Of a stretch of 64,000 nucleotides of DNA, positions 8,788 through 17,519 are shown piece after piece. Source of the DNA: Fontisphaera persica (GTDB taxonomy: Bacteria; Verrucomicrobiota; Verrucomicrobiia; Limisphaerales; Fontisphaeraceae). Position numbers and translations under genes: made by a program. The notes beneath the pieces were generated by a model, which worked only from the letters and a program-made list of their open reading frames with translations, had not been told where the DNA came from and searched no databases. Every line of letters starts with the position of its first letter. Within the stretch, counting starts at the first letter, position 1. The stretch lies in the NCBI RefSeq assembly GCF_024832785.1, contig NZ_CP116615.1, positions 3,410,001-3,474,000 of the forward strand, read 5' to 3'.

Positions 8788-9555
8788 TCAGGCTGCGGGC
8801 GGTGGCTGCCAGGCCAGCGAGGCAAAGCCGAACGCCGCCAGAAACTCGGCCGTCTCGGCGGTCACCTGCACGCGCTGCCGGGTGTACGGTTGCACAAAAG
8901 CCAGATGCGCCGCCCGCAGCGCCAGCGGAAAACGCTCCCGCGCGGCCGGGGTGGGCGGCTGCCCGCCGTAGAGAGTGTCGCCCGCCACCGGACAGCCCGC
9001 TGCCGCCAGGTGAACGCGAATTTGATGCGTGCGGCCGGTGACAGGGCGCGCTTCCACCACGGTGAAGCGCGGATGGCTGGCGAGGACGCGAAAATGAGTT
9101 TCGGCCGGTTTGCCGCGGCGCTCATCCACCTGCATGCGGCCCGGGCGACCGGGTACGGGGGCGAGGGGTTGGGTGGCCGTCCATTCCTTTTGGGGCGGGG
9201 GGCGGTGAACCACCGCGAGGTACACCTTGTGCACCTGCCGCTGCTCAAACAAATCGGTGTAGGCATCCAGCAGCGCCCGCTGTTTCACCATCAACACCAG
9301 GCCGGTGGTCTCGGCATCCAGCCGGTGCACAAAACGAAGAAACTTGAGCTGCCGCGCACGCGCCCAGGGGGCACCCGCCTGAATGGCTGCCATGAGGGCT
9401 GCGGTTAAATTCCGGGAGGTGCGGTCCCAGTGCGCCGGCGCCAGCAGCCAGCCTGCGGGTTTGTCCACCACCAGGCATTGGCGGTCCTCGTGCACAATCG
9501 GGATGCGCACGCGCCCGCGGCCGCGTCCCAGTTCAATCCATGGCTCGCGCCACAT
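8788..9555 (-). CDS. RluA-family pseudouridine synthase
   Basis: A 255-residue protein. The catalytic motif HRLDAETTGLVL contains the conserved aspartate of the RluA family, and GRTHQIRVHLAAAGCPVAGD is the second family signature. There is no N-terminal S4 domain, so it resembles the short RluA/TruC/YlyB-like subgroup that modifies uridine in tRNA or 23S rRNA; the target cannot be told from sequence. It begins about 70 bp downstream of the neighbouring oxidoreductase stop, beyond a strong hairpin, so it may have its own promoter. Convergent with the thioredoxin gene (7 bp between stops). Confidence 0.9.
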   Translation of the reverse strand: MWREPWIELGRGRGRVRIPIVHEDRQCLVVDKPAGWLLAPAHWDRTSRNLTAALMAAIQAGAPWARARQLKFLRFVHRLDAETTGLVLMVKQRALLDAYTDLFEQRQVHKVYLAVVHRPPPQKEWTATQPLAPVPGRPGRMQVDERRGKPAETHFRVLASHPRFTVVEARPVTGRTHQIRVHLAAAGCPVAGDTLYGGQPPTPAARERFPLALRAAHLAFVQPYTRQRVQVTAETAEFLAAFGFASLAWQPPPAA

Positions 9556-9569
9556 AGTTCAGCAAAAGC

Positions 9570-9595
9570 AATCCCCCGCCTTGCGGCGGGGGATT
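9570..9595 (-). terminator. Hairpin after the Gfo/Idh/MocA gene
   Basis: A perfect 11-bp inverted repeat (AATCCCCCGCC / GGCGGGGGATT) with a TTGC loop. Read on the minus strand it is followed by GCTTTTGC, a weak U-rich tail, and it lies 30 bp past the stop of the leftward oxidoreductase gene, so it is probably a terminator for that gene. Confidence 0.7.
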
Positions 9596-9624
9596 TGAGG
9601 AGAGGGTTGCCGAGGGTATGCGCC

Positions 9625-10965
9625 TCACACCGCCTTGTCCCACGGGGCGCGTTTGGGACGGTCCAGCCAGCCGTTGGCTTCGTTGTCGCCAATAAACCGT
9701 TCTTTCACCGGGTCCCATTTCAAGGCGCGCTTGTTCCAGTAGGCCAAATTGCCCAGATGGCAGACGGTCACGGAGCGGCAGCCCACCTCGACGTCGCAGA
9801 TGGGTTTCTGGCGGGAGCGCATGCAGGCCAGGAAATCCCGCTGGTGATTGGAGCTGTTGTAGAGCTTGATGGGCAGGCTGCCGGGTTTGTAGTCCGCGTC
9901 AATGCCTTCCGGCTCCGCTTTGAAGCGGCCGCGGTCCACGCAAATCTTGCCTTTTTCGCCCACAAACACCACGCCGAAGCCGTAGCCCTGGAGGCCGCCG
10001 TGATACATCAAGGTGCCGTCGGCATATTTGTAGGTGAGGCGTTTGATGTCCTTGCCGTCGGGCGGGAGGATTTCCACCGGCCCGCTTTCGTCCATGCCCA
10101 GGCCCCATTGGGCGATGTCGAAGTGATGGGCGCCCCAGTCGGTCATCATGCCGCCGGAATACTCGCGGTAATTGCGCCAGTTCGGGAAATGGCTGTGGGG
10201 GGATTCTTTCTTCACGCCATTCTCCTCCTTGACCACCCGGCGCGGGCTGAGCACCGAGTTGTAGGGGCGCATCGGCGCCGGCCCCAGCCACAAGTCCCAA
10301 TCCAGGTCCGGCTCCATCGGTTCTTCCGGCAAATCGCACCATTTGGACGGGCCGCCCACCGAGACGTAGATTTCCTGAATTTTGCCGATGACGCCATTGC
10401 GCACCAGTTCGCAGGCCTTGAGGAATTCACGCGAGGAACGCTGCATGCTGCCGGTCTGGAAGACGCGCTGGTTTTTGCGGACGGCGTTCACCATGGCGCG
10501 GGCTTCGGCGATGGTCAGGGAGAGGGGTTTTTCGCAATAAATGTCCTTCTTGGCGTTGGCGGCCATGATCACCTGGATGGCGTGCCAGTGATCGGGCGTG
10601 GCAATGCACACGGCGTCAATGTCCTTGCGCTGGAGCAATTCCCGGAAATCCTTATAGGCGTCGCATCCCTTGTATGTCCCCTGCGCCGCATTTTTGGCGT
10701 AGCGGTCTTCCACCATCTTTTTGTGGTATTGGAGGCGGAAGCCGTCGCAGTCATTGACGGCCACAACCTGGACTTCGGACATGCCCAGCCAGCCGCCCAA
10801 CAGGCCCCGGCCTTGGGTGCCCATGCCAATGCATCCCATGGTGATGCGGTTGTTGGGGCTGACCTCCGCTGACCAGACGTGTGAGGGCAGAATGAACGGA
10901 GCGGACGCCGCCAGCGCGGCAGAACGCAGGAAACTGCGCCGGTTGACCGAATAATGGTTGCTCAT
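9625..10965 (-). CDS. Tat-exported Gfo/Idh/MocA family oxidoreductase
   Basis: A 446-residue protein. The N-terminal Tat signal is NRRSFLRSAALAASAPFILP. A Rossmann dinucleotide-binding start follows (GCIGMGTQGRG), then IDAVCIATPDHWHA and the EKPLSLTIAEA motif carrying the family's conserved lysine. The C-terminal half is the alpha/beta domain with GGMMTDWGAHHFDIAQWGLG. The family oxidises or reduces sugars and inositols with NAD(P); the Tat signal indicates periplasmic action with bound cofactor, as in many Verrucomicrobia paralogues. It lies 97 bp downstream of the sugar isomerase-like gene on the same strand, suggesting a joint role in deoxysugar or pentose metabolism. Confidence 0.92.
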   Translation of the reverse strand: MSNHYSVNRRSFLRSAALAASAPFILPSHVWSAEVSPNNRITMGCIGMGTQGRGLLGGWLGMSEVQVVAVNDCDGFRLQYHKKMVEDRYAKNAAQGTYKGCDAYKDFRELLQRKDIDAVCIATPDHWHAIQVIMAANAKKDIYCEKPLSLTIAEARAMVNAVRKNQRVFQTGSMQRSSREFLKACELVRNGVIGKIQEIYVSVGGPSKWCDLPEEPMEPDLDWDLWLGPAPMRPYNSVLSPRRVVKEENGVKKESPHSHFPNWRNYREYSGGMMTDWGAHHFDIAQWGLGMDESGPVEILPPDGKDIKRLTYKYADGTLMYHGGLQGYGFGVVFVGEKGKICVDRGRFKAEPEGIDADYKPGSLPIKLYNSSNHQRDFLACMRSRQKPICDVEVGCRSVTVCHLGNLAYWNKRALKWDPVKERFIGDNEANGWLDRPKRAPWDKAV

Positions 10966-11062
10966 AAGGATTATTTATTATTGCCAAGATTATGACGCGC
11001 CAAACTTCTTCCTCATTCAAGGAAAATTTTACAACCGCCGCGTCCCCCGAGCGGAAGAAAGG

Positions 11063-12496
11063 CTAACACACTTTGGCCACTTCCAAATCCAACAGCCGTC
11101 CCAGCTTCTCAAGTTTGCTGGCCAGGTGCCCTACGCCCACGGCGCAATGATGGGCCGGCCCGTGGGCATTCCACGCCTCCATGAACCGCCGCGCCCCCAG
11201 GCTGAACCGGTAACGGCTGTTGGTGTTGCCGATTTCCAAAATCGGCCCCGCCACCGACTCTCCTTCCGCGATGAGAAACTTCAGGCGGCCGGCTCCGTCT
11301 TCGACGACGGACAACAAAGTCACGGGGCCGTGGCGCACGCTCATTTCGACGGAAAGCCCGCGGCCCACCTTGCCATGATAGACCCGCAGGGGGCGGACCC
11401 TGGTTTTGCCTTCGGCAATGGCAATGTGCCCCGGGCCGTCGTGGCCCATCAGCACCACGTCATCCCGGTAATCCACGGCGTAGTATTCGGTGAAGGAGCC
11501 GCCGGCGCCGAAGGCATCCATGATTTTCATGGCCTGGACGTTTTTCACCTCGTACTCGCCGGCCACGGGCACGCCGCGGGCGGTGAGCAGGGAATTGCCC
11601 AGAATAATGGAGCTGATGGCGTCCTCGTTTTCCGGGTTGCCGCTGCCCATGTAGTAGTAGGCCAGGGCGCCGAGCCGATGGCGCGCCACCAGTTGGTCCA
11701 GGGCCACCGAGGTCCGCGCCGCCCGCTCCAGCTCGGCGGGCGGACAATCCGGCTCGATGTCGAAGTGCTGGTGAAACTCCGCCACGCGGCGCTGGATTTG
11801 GCGGGCGGTGACGCTGCGGCGCAGGGCGCTCAATTCATCCACTTCCAGATGCTCGAAGTGATTGCCAAAGCAGGCGCAATGCGTGGTCAAATCGGAGGCA
11901 ATGTCCAGCATGCCACCATAATAATGGCCCATCAGACCCACGCGGTTGTGGGCCAGGATATGGGCCACGCGGGCGGCTTCGAGCCATTCCTCCAGCTCCC
12001 GCTCGACGGCGGGATCGCCCGTAAGGCGGCCGGTGATCTGATGGAAACGAATGCCGGCGCGCTTGAACACATTGGCCATTTCCGGCACCGGACAGGCCGA
12101 GCACCAGGCCAGCCATTCGCCGGTCATGCGCGTGCGGTCGCCCAGTTGGTTGAACCAGGCATAATCCAGGGCGTCGCCCGGTTGCAAATTGAGGATGATG
12201 ACCGGCACGCGGGCGCGCTGCACGACGGGCAGGACGGTGGAGGAAAGCGCGTAGGTGGTGACGTAGAGGAAGAGGACGTCCACATCCGCCTGCCGGAATT
12301 GATGGCCGGCCGCCAGGGCTTTTTCGGGAGTATCCACCAGGCCCAGGGAGACCAGCTCCACCCCGGGGCGTTGAAGGCGTTGCTCGACGAGGCGCAGATA
12401 GCCGAGGAGCCGGCGTTTCAAGCCCTTGAACTGGGGCCAGTAGGCTTCCAGGCCGATGCCGAACAAACCGACTTTGAGGGGATAACTAGGGCGCAT
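11063..12496 (-). CDS. L-fucose/L-arabinose isomerase-like protein
   Basis: A 477-residue cytoplasmic protein without a signal peptide. The N-terminal half has the pattern of the FucI/AraA N-terminal domains (VGLFGIGLEAYWPQF, VDVLFLYVTTYALSS, PVIILNLQP), and the second half contains acidic and histidine-rich segments (GAYYYMGSGNPENED-like, GHDGPGHIAIAEG) compatible with the metal-bound active site. It is distant from classical AraA, so the substrate (L-fucose, L-arabinose or another aldose) is not settled. The stop is TAG 11063-11065. It sits between a histidine kinase gene and the oxidoreductase gene, all leftward. Confidence 0.78.
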   Translation of the reverse strand: MRPSYPLKVGLFGIGLEAYWPQFKGLKRRLLGYLRLVEQRLQRPGVELVSLGLVDTPEKALAAGHQFRQADVDVLFLYVTTYALSSTVLPVVQRARVPVIILNLQPGDALDYAWFNQLGDRTRMTGEWLAWCSACPVPEMANVFKRAGIRFHQITGRLTGDPAVERELEEWLEAARVAHILAHNRVGLMGHYYGGMLDIASDLTTHCACFGNHFEHLEVDELSALRRSVTARQIQRRVAEFHQHFDIEPDCPPAELERAARTSVALDQLVARHRLGALAYYYMGSGNPENEDAISSIILGNSLLTARGVPVAGEYEVKNVQAMKIMDAFGAGGSFTEYYAVDYRDDVVLMGHDGPGHIAIAEGKTRVRPLRVYHGKVGRGLSVEMSVRHGPVTLLSVVEDGAGRLKFLIAEGESVAGPILEIGNTNSRYRFSLGARRFMEAWNAHGPAHHCAVGVGHLASKLEKLGRLLDLEVAKVC

Positions 12497-12547
12497 GGGA
12501 GGAGGAGGGCCAAGGGGCCGCCCGCCGGCTGCCGGGCGTGGGCGCGG

Positions 12548-14590
12548 CTAATTAGTCATCAGGGGCAGTTTGATGCGCACACAGCCGCCCGGGGATTCGC
12601 TTTCCACGGGCACTTCCAGCCGTCCGCGATGGCCTTCAATGACCCGGCGGCACACCGTCAGCCCCAACCCCAGCCCCGCGGTGCGGGTGGTGAAGAAAGG
12701 CTCGTGCAAGCGGGCCAGCGCCTCTGGCGCAAAGCCGGCCCCATTATCGCGGACTTCGATGCTGACGTAAGGTCCCTCCGTGGCCGATTCCAGCCGCGCG
12801 CGAATCCACACCTCCGGGCTTTGGGGATTGGCCTGCAAGGCATTCAGCAGCACTTCCGCCAGGGCATCGCGCAAGGCCGACCGATCGCCTTGCACAAACA
12901 CCGGCTTGGAAAGCGGCTCCAGGTGGATTTGCCGCGCCCGGATGCCGCAATGCTGCTGCGCCTGAAGGCTGGCTTCCTGGAGCAGGGACTCCAGCGGGAT
13001 GGACTCGCCCTGCTCCGGGCGCTCGCGGGTCATGAGTTTCATTTGGGCCACCAGGCGGACAATGCGGCGCACACCGTCCGCCAGGGCCTGGTCGAGCGAG
13101 GCGCGGAATTCCGGCTGGTCATATTTCTCGGCCAGCAACTGTTGATGGATGGAGAGCGGCACCAGGGCGTTGCCGATTTCGTGCGACAGCCGCGCGGAGA
13201 CTTCGCGCAGCAGTTGCAGCCGCTCATTTTCGCGCTCCAGGCGCTGGACCTGTTCGGTTTCCGTCAGGTCATCCACCAACAACAGCACGGCGCTGGGCTG
13301 GGACTGTTCTTCCTTGTAGAAGGGGGTGATGCTCACGCTGTACACCGCTCCGGGGCGCTCCGGCGGATGGTAGCGGAAGGGCGCCACGCCCGAGCCGGTC
13401 TTGAGGGCGAGAAACACCTTGCTGCCAAGCATCTGGGGCAATTCGCTGAATTCAAATTCGCCCGGGCGGGAAGTGCCGCGCTGGAACAGGGTGCGGGCCT
13501 TTTTATTGGCCTGCAAGACGGTGAGGTCGCGCGCCACCACCACGCAGGCGCTGTTGAGCTGCTGCAAAATCTCGCTGACAATCGCATGATTGGCCGCCAG
13601 TTGCTCGTGCAACCAGATGTTGCGAATGGTCAGGCCCAGTTCGCCCAGCAGGTGGTAAATCAATTCCAGCTCGTCGTTGGAGAGGCTTTCTCCGGTCAGG
13701 TGCCCGTCAAACACCGCCACGCCCACCAGCGCATCGCGGTCCATCATCGGCACGGCGACCTGGGCGCCCAGGACCTCCAGTTCCTTGAGGATTTCGGGGT
13801 CCTGCAGGGCTTCGCCGGATTCCTTGCGCAGGATGCGCCCGGTTTTGGCAATGAATCCCCCGGTGCCGCTGGCCAGGGAAAGTTGGAAATGGTCGAGCAA
13901 CCCCGTCGGCAAGCCCACCGCGCCAGCGCAGCGGAGGGCTTCGCGCTCCGTGGCCGCCACATTTTGCCCAAAGACCACCGGCGGCGCGCGCAGGAAGACG
14001 GCGGCGCGGTTGATGCCGAGGTTTTCCCGCAAAAATTGGAGGAACTGCCGCATCAGGGCTTCGGCACAGAGGGAATGGGTCAGAACGGCGGAAAAATCAC
14101 GCAGCAACTGCCACGCCCGCACCTGCACCGTATCGAGGGTGGGCGGCGGCGCGGCAGGCGGGGGAGCCGCCGGCCGGGGCATGACGGCGGCGGCGGGCGC
14201 GGGGGCGGGACGCGGTGGGTGGGGCGCGTTTTCCTGGAGCACCCGGTCCAGCACGGCGTTCAAGAGCCGCGCCCGCACGGGCTTGACGAGCACATGGGAC
14301 ACCCCGTGCAGATAGGCCTCTTCCTCAAAGGCCCAGGGCTGCTGGCTGCAATAAACGATGACCGGCACCTGCGGGAATTGCTGGCGCAGTTTTTCGATTT
14401 GCCACAACCCCTGGACTTCGGCCACGTCGGCGTCCACCAGGCACACTTCGGCCAGTCCGTGGCTGAGCAAGGGGGCAGCCTCGGCCAAATCTGTTCGATG
14501 CACCACCCGGTAACGGGTGGCCTCCACAGCCGCCTCCACGGCTTGGGCCAGGCTGGGGAGCTGGCCCACCACTAATAATGTTTTCATCAT
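12548..14590 (-). CDS. Soluble histidine kinase with degenerate receiver, GAF, PAS and kinase domains
   Basis: About 680 residues with no transmembrane segment. Residues 1-120 resemble a receiver domain: the phospho-acceptor-like Asp53 is in CLVDADV and a lysine is in VLVKPVRA, but the acidic pair normally found after the first strand is replaced by VVGQ, so metal-dependent phosphorylation is doubtful. A Pro/Ala linker follows, then a GAF-like domain (about 150-320), a PAS-like domain (about 340-450), HisKA with SARLSHEIGNALVPL and a HATPase domain (VRDNGAGFAPEAL, GLGLGLTVCRRVIEGHRG). The start ATG 14590 is preceded by GGCGGGGGTGAA. The stop is TAG. No cognate response regulator is adjacent; it may control the downstream sugar genes. 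Confidence 0.88.
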   Translation of the reverse strand: MMKTLLVVGQLPSLAQAVEAAVEATRYRVVHRTDLAEAAPLLSHGLAEVCLVDADVAEVQGLWQIEKLRQQFPQVPVIVYCSQQPWAFEEEAYLHGVSHVLVKPVRARLLNAVLDRVLQENAPHPPRPAPAPAAAVMPRPAAPPPAAPPPTLDTVQVRAWQLLRDFSAVLTHSLCAEALMRQFLQFLRENLGINRAAVFLRAPPVVFGQNVAATEREALRCAGAVGLPTGLLDHFQLSLASGTGGFIAKTGRILRKESGEALQDPEILKELEVLGAQVAVPMMDRDALVGVAVFDGHLTGESLSNDELELIYHLLGELGLTIRNIWLHEQLAANHAIVSEILQQLNSACVVVARDLTVLQANKKARTLFQRGTSRPGEFEFSELPQMLGSKVFLALKTGSGVAPFRYHPPERPGAVYSVSITPFYKEEQSQPSAVLLLVDDLTETEQVQRLERENERLQLLREVSARLSHEIGNALVPLSIHQQLLAEKYDQPEFRASLDQALADGVRRIVRLVAQMKLMTRERPEQGESIPLESLLQEASLQAQQHCGIRARQIHLEPLSKPVFVQGDRSALRDALAEVLLNALQANPQSPEVWIRARLESATEGPYVSIEVRDNGAGFAPEALARLHEPFFTTRTAGLGLGLTVCRRVIEGHRGRLEVPVESESPGGCVRIKLPLMTN

Positions 14591-14709
14591 TTCACCCCCG
14601 CCTGCTTTACAGTTAATGTGTGTGCACGAAATCCCACATGCTTTGGTTATCCAACTAAAAACCATCCGGGGCGGCGTGGCAATCAGGAAAACTTCGTTTT
14701 TGCATCAGT

Positions 14710-16806
14710 TTATTTTTCCGCCAGGCGAATCCGGTACATGTCATAGCCCACCTCCCGGCAGGCCCGGATGGTTTCCGGATAAGGGGTATCGGCAATATCC
14801 ACAAAACCAATCTGGTAATTTTCTCCATCAAAGCGGCCGGTGGTGGCCTGGTCGCGGTATTGGAACCAGTGGGTGCCCACGATTTGGGGATTGCGCAGGG
14901 CGCCGCGCACATATTCGGCGTATTGCCGGGCGCGGTCCGCCTGGCTGGCGGTGGGCTTCAAACCGGTATGGAACATGCCGCGGTCCAGCGCGCCAAAGTG
15001 AAACTCCCCAATGATTGTGGGCCGGTCCACATTCTGGGGCAGGCGGTGGTTGGCCACGCTGTAATCGTAACGGTTGTAGCTCACCACATCGCAATATTTG
15101 GCCGCCGCCAGCGCCGCCGCCTCATTGACCCACGCAAAGCGGCAGCCCAAATACAACTGGTGGGGCGCGACTTCCCTCAGGGCGTCGCGGATGACCCGGA
15201 AATACGTCTCGGCAAAGCGCGTGTAAAAGGCCCGCAAATCGGCTCCCGCCGCCTTTACATTCGGGCGGTTGGTGCTCAGGCGCAGATGCTCCCAGGAGGT
15301 GTACTGGGCTTCCCAGGCGGCATTCAATTTTTCAATCGTCCCGTACTTCGCCTGCAAGTCCTCGAGGAAGGCGCGCTTGGCGGCCTGTTCCGGCGGGGAT
15401 TGCAACGCCGCCACGGCCAGCGAGGTGTCATCGCCCCAGTTCAGCTCATTGTGCACAAAAAAGCCAATGCACCAGGGGTCCCCTGCCGCGCGTCCGCGCT
15501 GGCGTTCGGCGGCCGTCCGAATGCCCTGGGCGAATTCCGGGTCAAACACGTCCGGGAATTTGCCCCAGTAACCGGAGGAGCCTTCGAGCAGTTTGGAGCG
15601 GAAGCTCAGGTTGGCCGTGTACGGGGTGCGGCGCATTTCATAAATGGCGGCGTCCGACCAGTTGGCGATGGTGTTCATGCCCCAACTGCGCAGGCGCCGA
15701 TGGCTGATGTCCGCGTGGACCTGGGGCCAGTTTTCGCCGTACTTCAACAACAAATTGGCTTGCGCGAAGTCATAGGTGCGAAAGCGGGGTTTGTCCTTGT
15801 AGTACCCGTGCGGCGCGCTGCCGCCCCAGCCATAAAACCGGCCGGCAGGGCTGTCCGGCGGAGGCAACTGGCGGAAGTAGTGCTCGCGGTCAGTAATGGG
15901 GGTGCTGGAGGAGGGAGTCACGCAATCCATGCCATGGGACCAGAACAAACGGCCTTCGGGGTCCACCAGCCACCATTTGCCCTGGTATTTTTCCACGCGG
16001 AAAAAGCCCGTGGCCTTGAGCTGGGGCCCGCCGGTATAGCCGCCGTAAGCATTGCGCTGCGGGGGGCCGGGCATTTTTTCCAGCTCGGCCGCCTCGGCTT
16101 TGGCCCGCGCGGCAAAATCGGCCACGGATTGAATCTTGCCGGGCCAGTCCGCGTGAATGAACTGGCCAAACTCGTCAATGAAAGGGATGAACTTTTTGGC
16201 GTCCAGCACCGTGACGCCGCCGGCGGCGCGGAGGGTGGAGACTTCAAAACGGTGCGGGGTTTTGGGGTTGGCCACAAAGAGGAGGATTTGCGTGACGTTG
16301 GCGGGGTTGAGGCGTTCCTCCTGTCCGGGGGCGCCGCGCATGCCGATGAGTTCGAGCGGTTCGGACAGCCGCCACGGCGTGGCGCTGAGCGCCACGGTCA
16401 AGACGCCGGCGGCCCCTGGCTCCAGCCGCAAGGAGCCGTTGGCGCAGTTCTTCCGTCCATCCGCCCCGGGGTTGTCCACCCGGCAGTTGACGGTGACGGC
16501 GTTGGTACCCGTGTTTTTGAGGGATACCTCCACGGTGCGATACCGGCTTAAATCCCAGCGTTCTTGCGGGGCTTTGAGGGTGATGCCGGGATAGGGATGC
16601 TGGGTGCCGGTCACCACAGCCAGCGCGCGCCCCGGCTGAGGCGTCATTTGGGCATCGGTGGCGGTGATGAGCGACGCATTAAAGGGACGGGCAAAGTCCC
16701 ATAACGTCAACGGCGGCGGGGCCGGCACGGCGGCCGGGTGGGCGAGGTGGAGGGCGCCGAGCAATACAGCGGCGCAACCCAGGGCATAGCGGCTTGACGT
16801 GGTCAT
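14710..16806 (-). CDS. Secreted clan GH-A glycoside hydrolase (beta-agarase/GH42/GH50-like)
   Basis: A 698-residue product with a signal peptide (GCAAVLLGALHLAHPAA). Residues about 30-220 form a beta-rich accessory domain. A TIM-barrel region follows with RSWGMNTIANWSD, the probable acid/base glutamate in GFFVHNELNWGDD, and a probable nucleophile glutamate in PTIIGEFHFGALD; this NE...E spacing is typical of clan A enzymes and the overall pattern is closest to agarase-like GH50/GH42 proteins. It probably cleaves beta-linked galactose-containing or similar polysaccharide outside the cytoplasm. It lies upstream of the kinase gene on the same strand, separated by about 120 bp. Confidence 0.8.
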   Translation of the reverse strand: MTTSSRYALGCAAVLLGALHLAHPAAVPAPPPLTLWDFARPFNASLITATDAQMTPQPGRALAVVTGTQHPYPGITLKAPQERWDLSRYRTVEVSLKNTGTNAVTVNCRVDNPGADGRKNCANGSLRLEPGAAGVLTVALSATPWRLSEPLELIGMRGAPGQEERLNPANVTQILLFVANPKTPHRFEVSTLRAAGGVTVLDAKKFIPFIDEFGQFIHADWPGKIQSVADFAARAKAEAAELEKMPGPPQRNAYGGYTGGPQLKATGFFRVEKYQGKWWLVDPEGRLFWSHGMDCVTPSSSTPITDREHYFRQLPPPDSPAGRFYGWGGSAPHGYYKDKPRFRTYDFAQANLLLKYGENWPQVHADISHRRLRSWGMNTIANWSDAAIYEMRRTPYTANLSFRSKLLEGSSGYWGKFPDVFDPEFAQGIRTAAERQRGRAAGDPWCIGFFVHNELNWGDDTSLAVAALQSPPEQAAKRAFLEDLQAKYGTIEKLNAAWEAQYTSWEHLRLSTNRPNVKAAGADLRAFYTRFAETYFRVIRDALREVAPHQLYLGCRFAWVNEAAALAAAKYCDVVSYNRYDYSVANHRLPQNVDRPTIIGEFHFGALDRGMFHTGLKPTASQADRARQYAEYVRGALRNPQIVGTHWFQYRDQATTGRFDGENYQIGFVDIADTPYPETIRACREVGYDMYRIRLAEK

Positions 16807-17000
16807 GCCCCCGATGATAAGCCGCGCCCGGCGGCTGGCCAGTGAAAAGCAGAGGCGGCGCGGGGCCGGCCGGTTGAAGCTGGCGGCGGCGGGTGGGGGC
16901 CGTCAATTTTCCGCCGATTAAACTTTACAGGGGGTTGGGGATATGGTTATTTTGTCACTTTATTGAAGTTAACGAAGCTGGAATAGAAACTTGAGAAGCA

Positions 17001-17016
17001 GACCGCGAGCGCGGTC
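17001..17016 (+). promoter_or_regulatory. Hairpin immediately upstream of the rpsO ribosome binding site
   Basis: GACCGC-GAGC-GCGGTC forms a perfect 6-bp stem with a 4-nt loop. It is followed directly by GGAAG, the likely Shine-Dalgarno, and the rpsO ATG at 17027. S15 represses its own translation by binding a leader structure in several bacteria, so this is a candidate site; no direct evidence. Confidence 0.4.
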
Positions 17017-17026
17017 GGAAGCCGAT

Positions 17027-17281
17027 ATGGACAAGAGCAAGACCATTGAGAAATTTAAGCTGCACGACAAAGATACCGGGTCGGCGGATGTGCAAATTGC
17101 GCTGTTGACCGAGCGCATTAATCAGTTGACGGAGCATTTGCAGAAGCACAAGAAGGATCACAGCTCGCGCCGCGGGTTGTTGATGATGGTGGGACAGCGC
17201 CGGCGGTTGCTGGACTATCTCCACCAGACCGATGCCGCCCGGTATCAGGCAGTGACCAAGAAGCTGAAGCTGCGCCGGTAA
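17027..17281 (+). CDS. rpsO: 30S ribosomal protein S15
   Basis: An 84-residue S15, close to the usual 88-89. Family signatures are visible: [32 protein letters not shown] and RRRLLDYL, in the helical arrangement that binds 16S rRNA at the central-domain three-way junction. The start ATG 17027 is set by a GGAAG element 6 nt upstream and by homology; the frame is open further upstream but the extra residues are not family-like. It is followed by pnp, the widespread rpsO-pnp order, with a 12-bp hairpin between them. Confidence 0.97.
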   Translation: MDKSKTIEKFKLHDKDTGSADVQIALLTERINQLTEHLQKHKKDHSSRRGLLMMVGQRRRLLDYLHQTDAARYQAVTKKLKLRR

Positions 17282-17349
17282 GCGCCGGTGCCGGTCCGGG
17301 CTGGCGTGTGCCTGCCCGGTTCCGGTGCAACACCAGTTTTTTGGGGGGG

Positions 17350-17382
17350 CGGGCCGTTTTGCAACGTGACCAAAACGGCCCG
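17350..17382 (+). terminator. 12-bp intercistronic hairpin between rpsO and pnp
   Basis: CGGGCCGTTTTG and CAAAACGGCCCG form a perfect 12-bp stem around a 9-nt loop (17362-17370). It is followed by TTTCC, not a long T run, so it may be a weak terminator or an RNA-processing/autoregulatory site of the kind known between rpsO and pnp in enterobacteria. The remaining spacer to the pnp ATG at 17520 shows no ORF. Confidence 0.65.
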
Positions 17383-17519
17383 TTTCCAGAAACAAACGAA
17401 CGTCACGAGACATAGAAAGAAGCAACCGCCAGCCGAGGCATTTCCTTCAGCAGCCACTCCCCTGCCGGAGTGATGGATGTTGAACGAAGTACCCCGGCCC
17501 TGGCGGTTGAAGTTACAAC

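Noticed and set aside
10958-14575. A 1205-codon open frame on the plus strand opposite the isomerase and histidine kinase genes.
   Set aside because: Composition is His/Gly/Ala/Arg-rich without domain motifs, and both minus-strand genes have clear family signatures. It is a by-product of high-GC codon usage.
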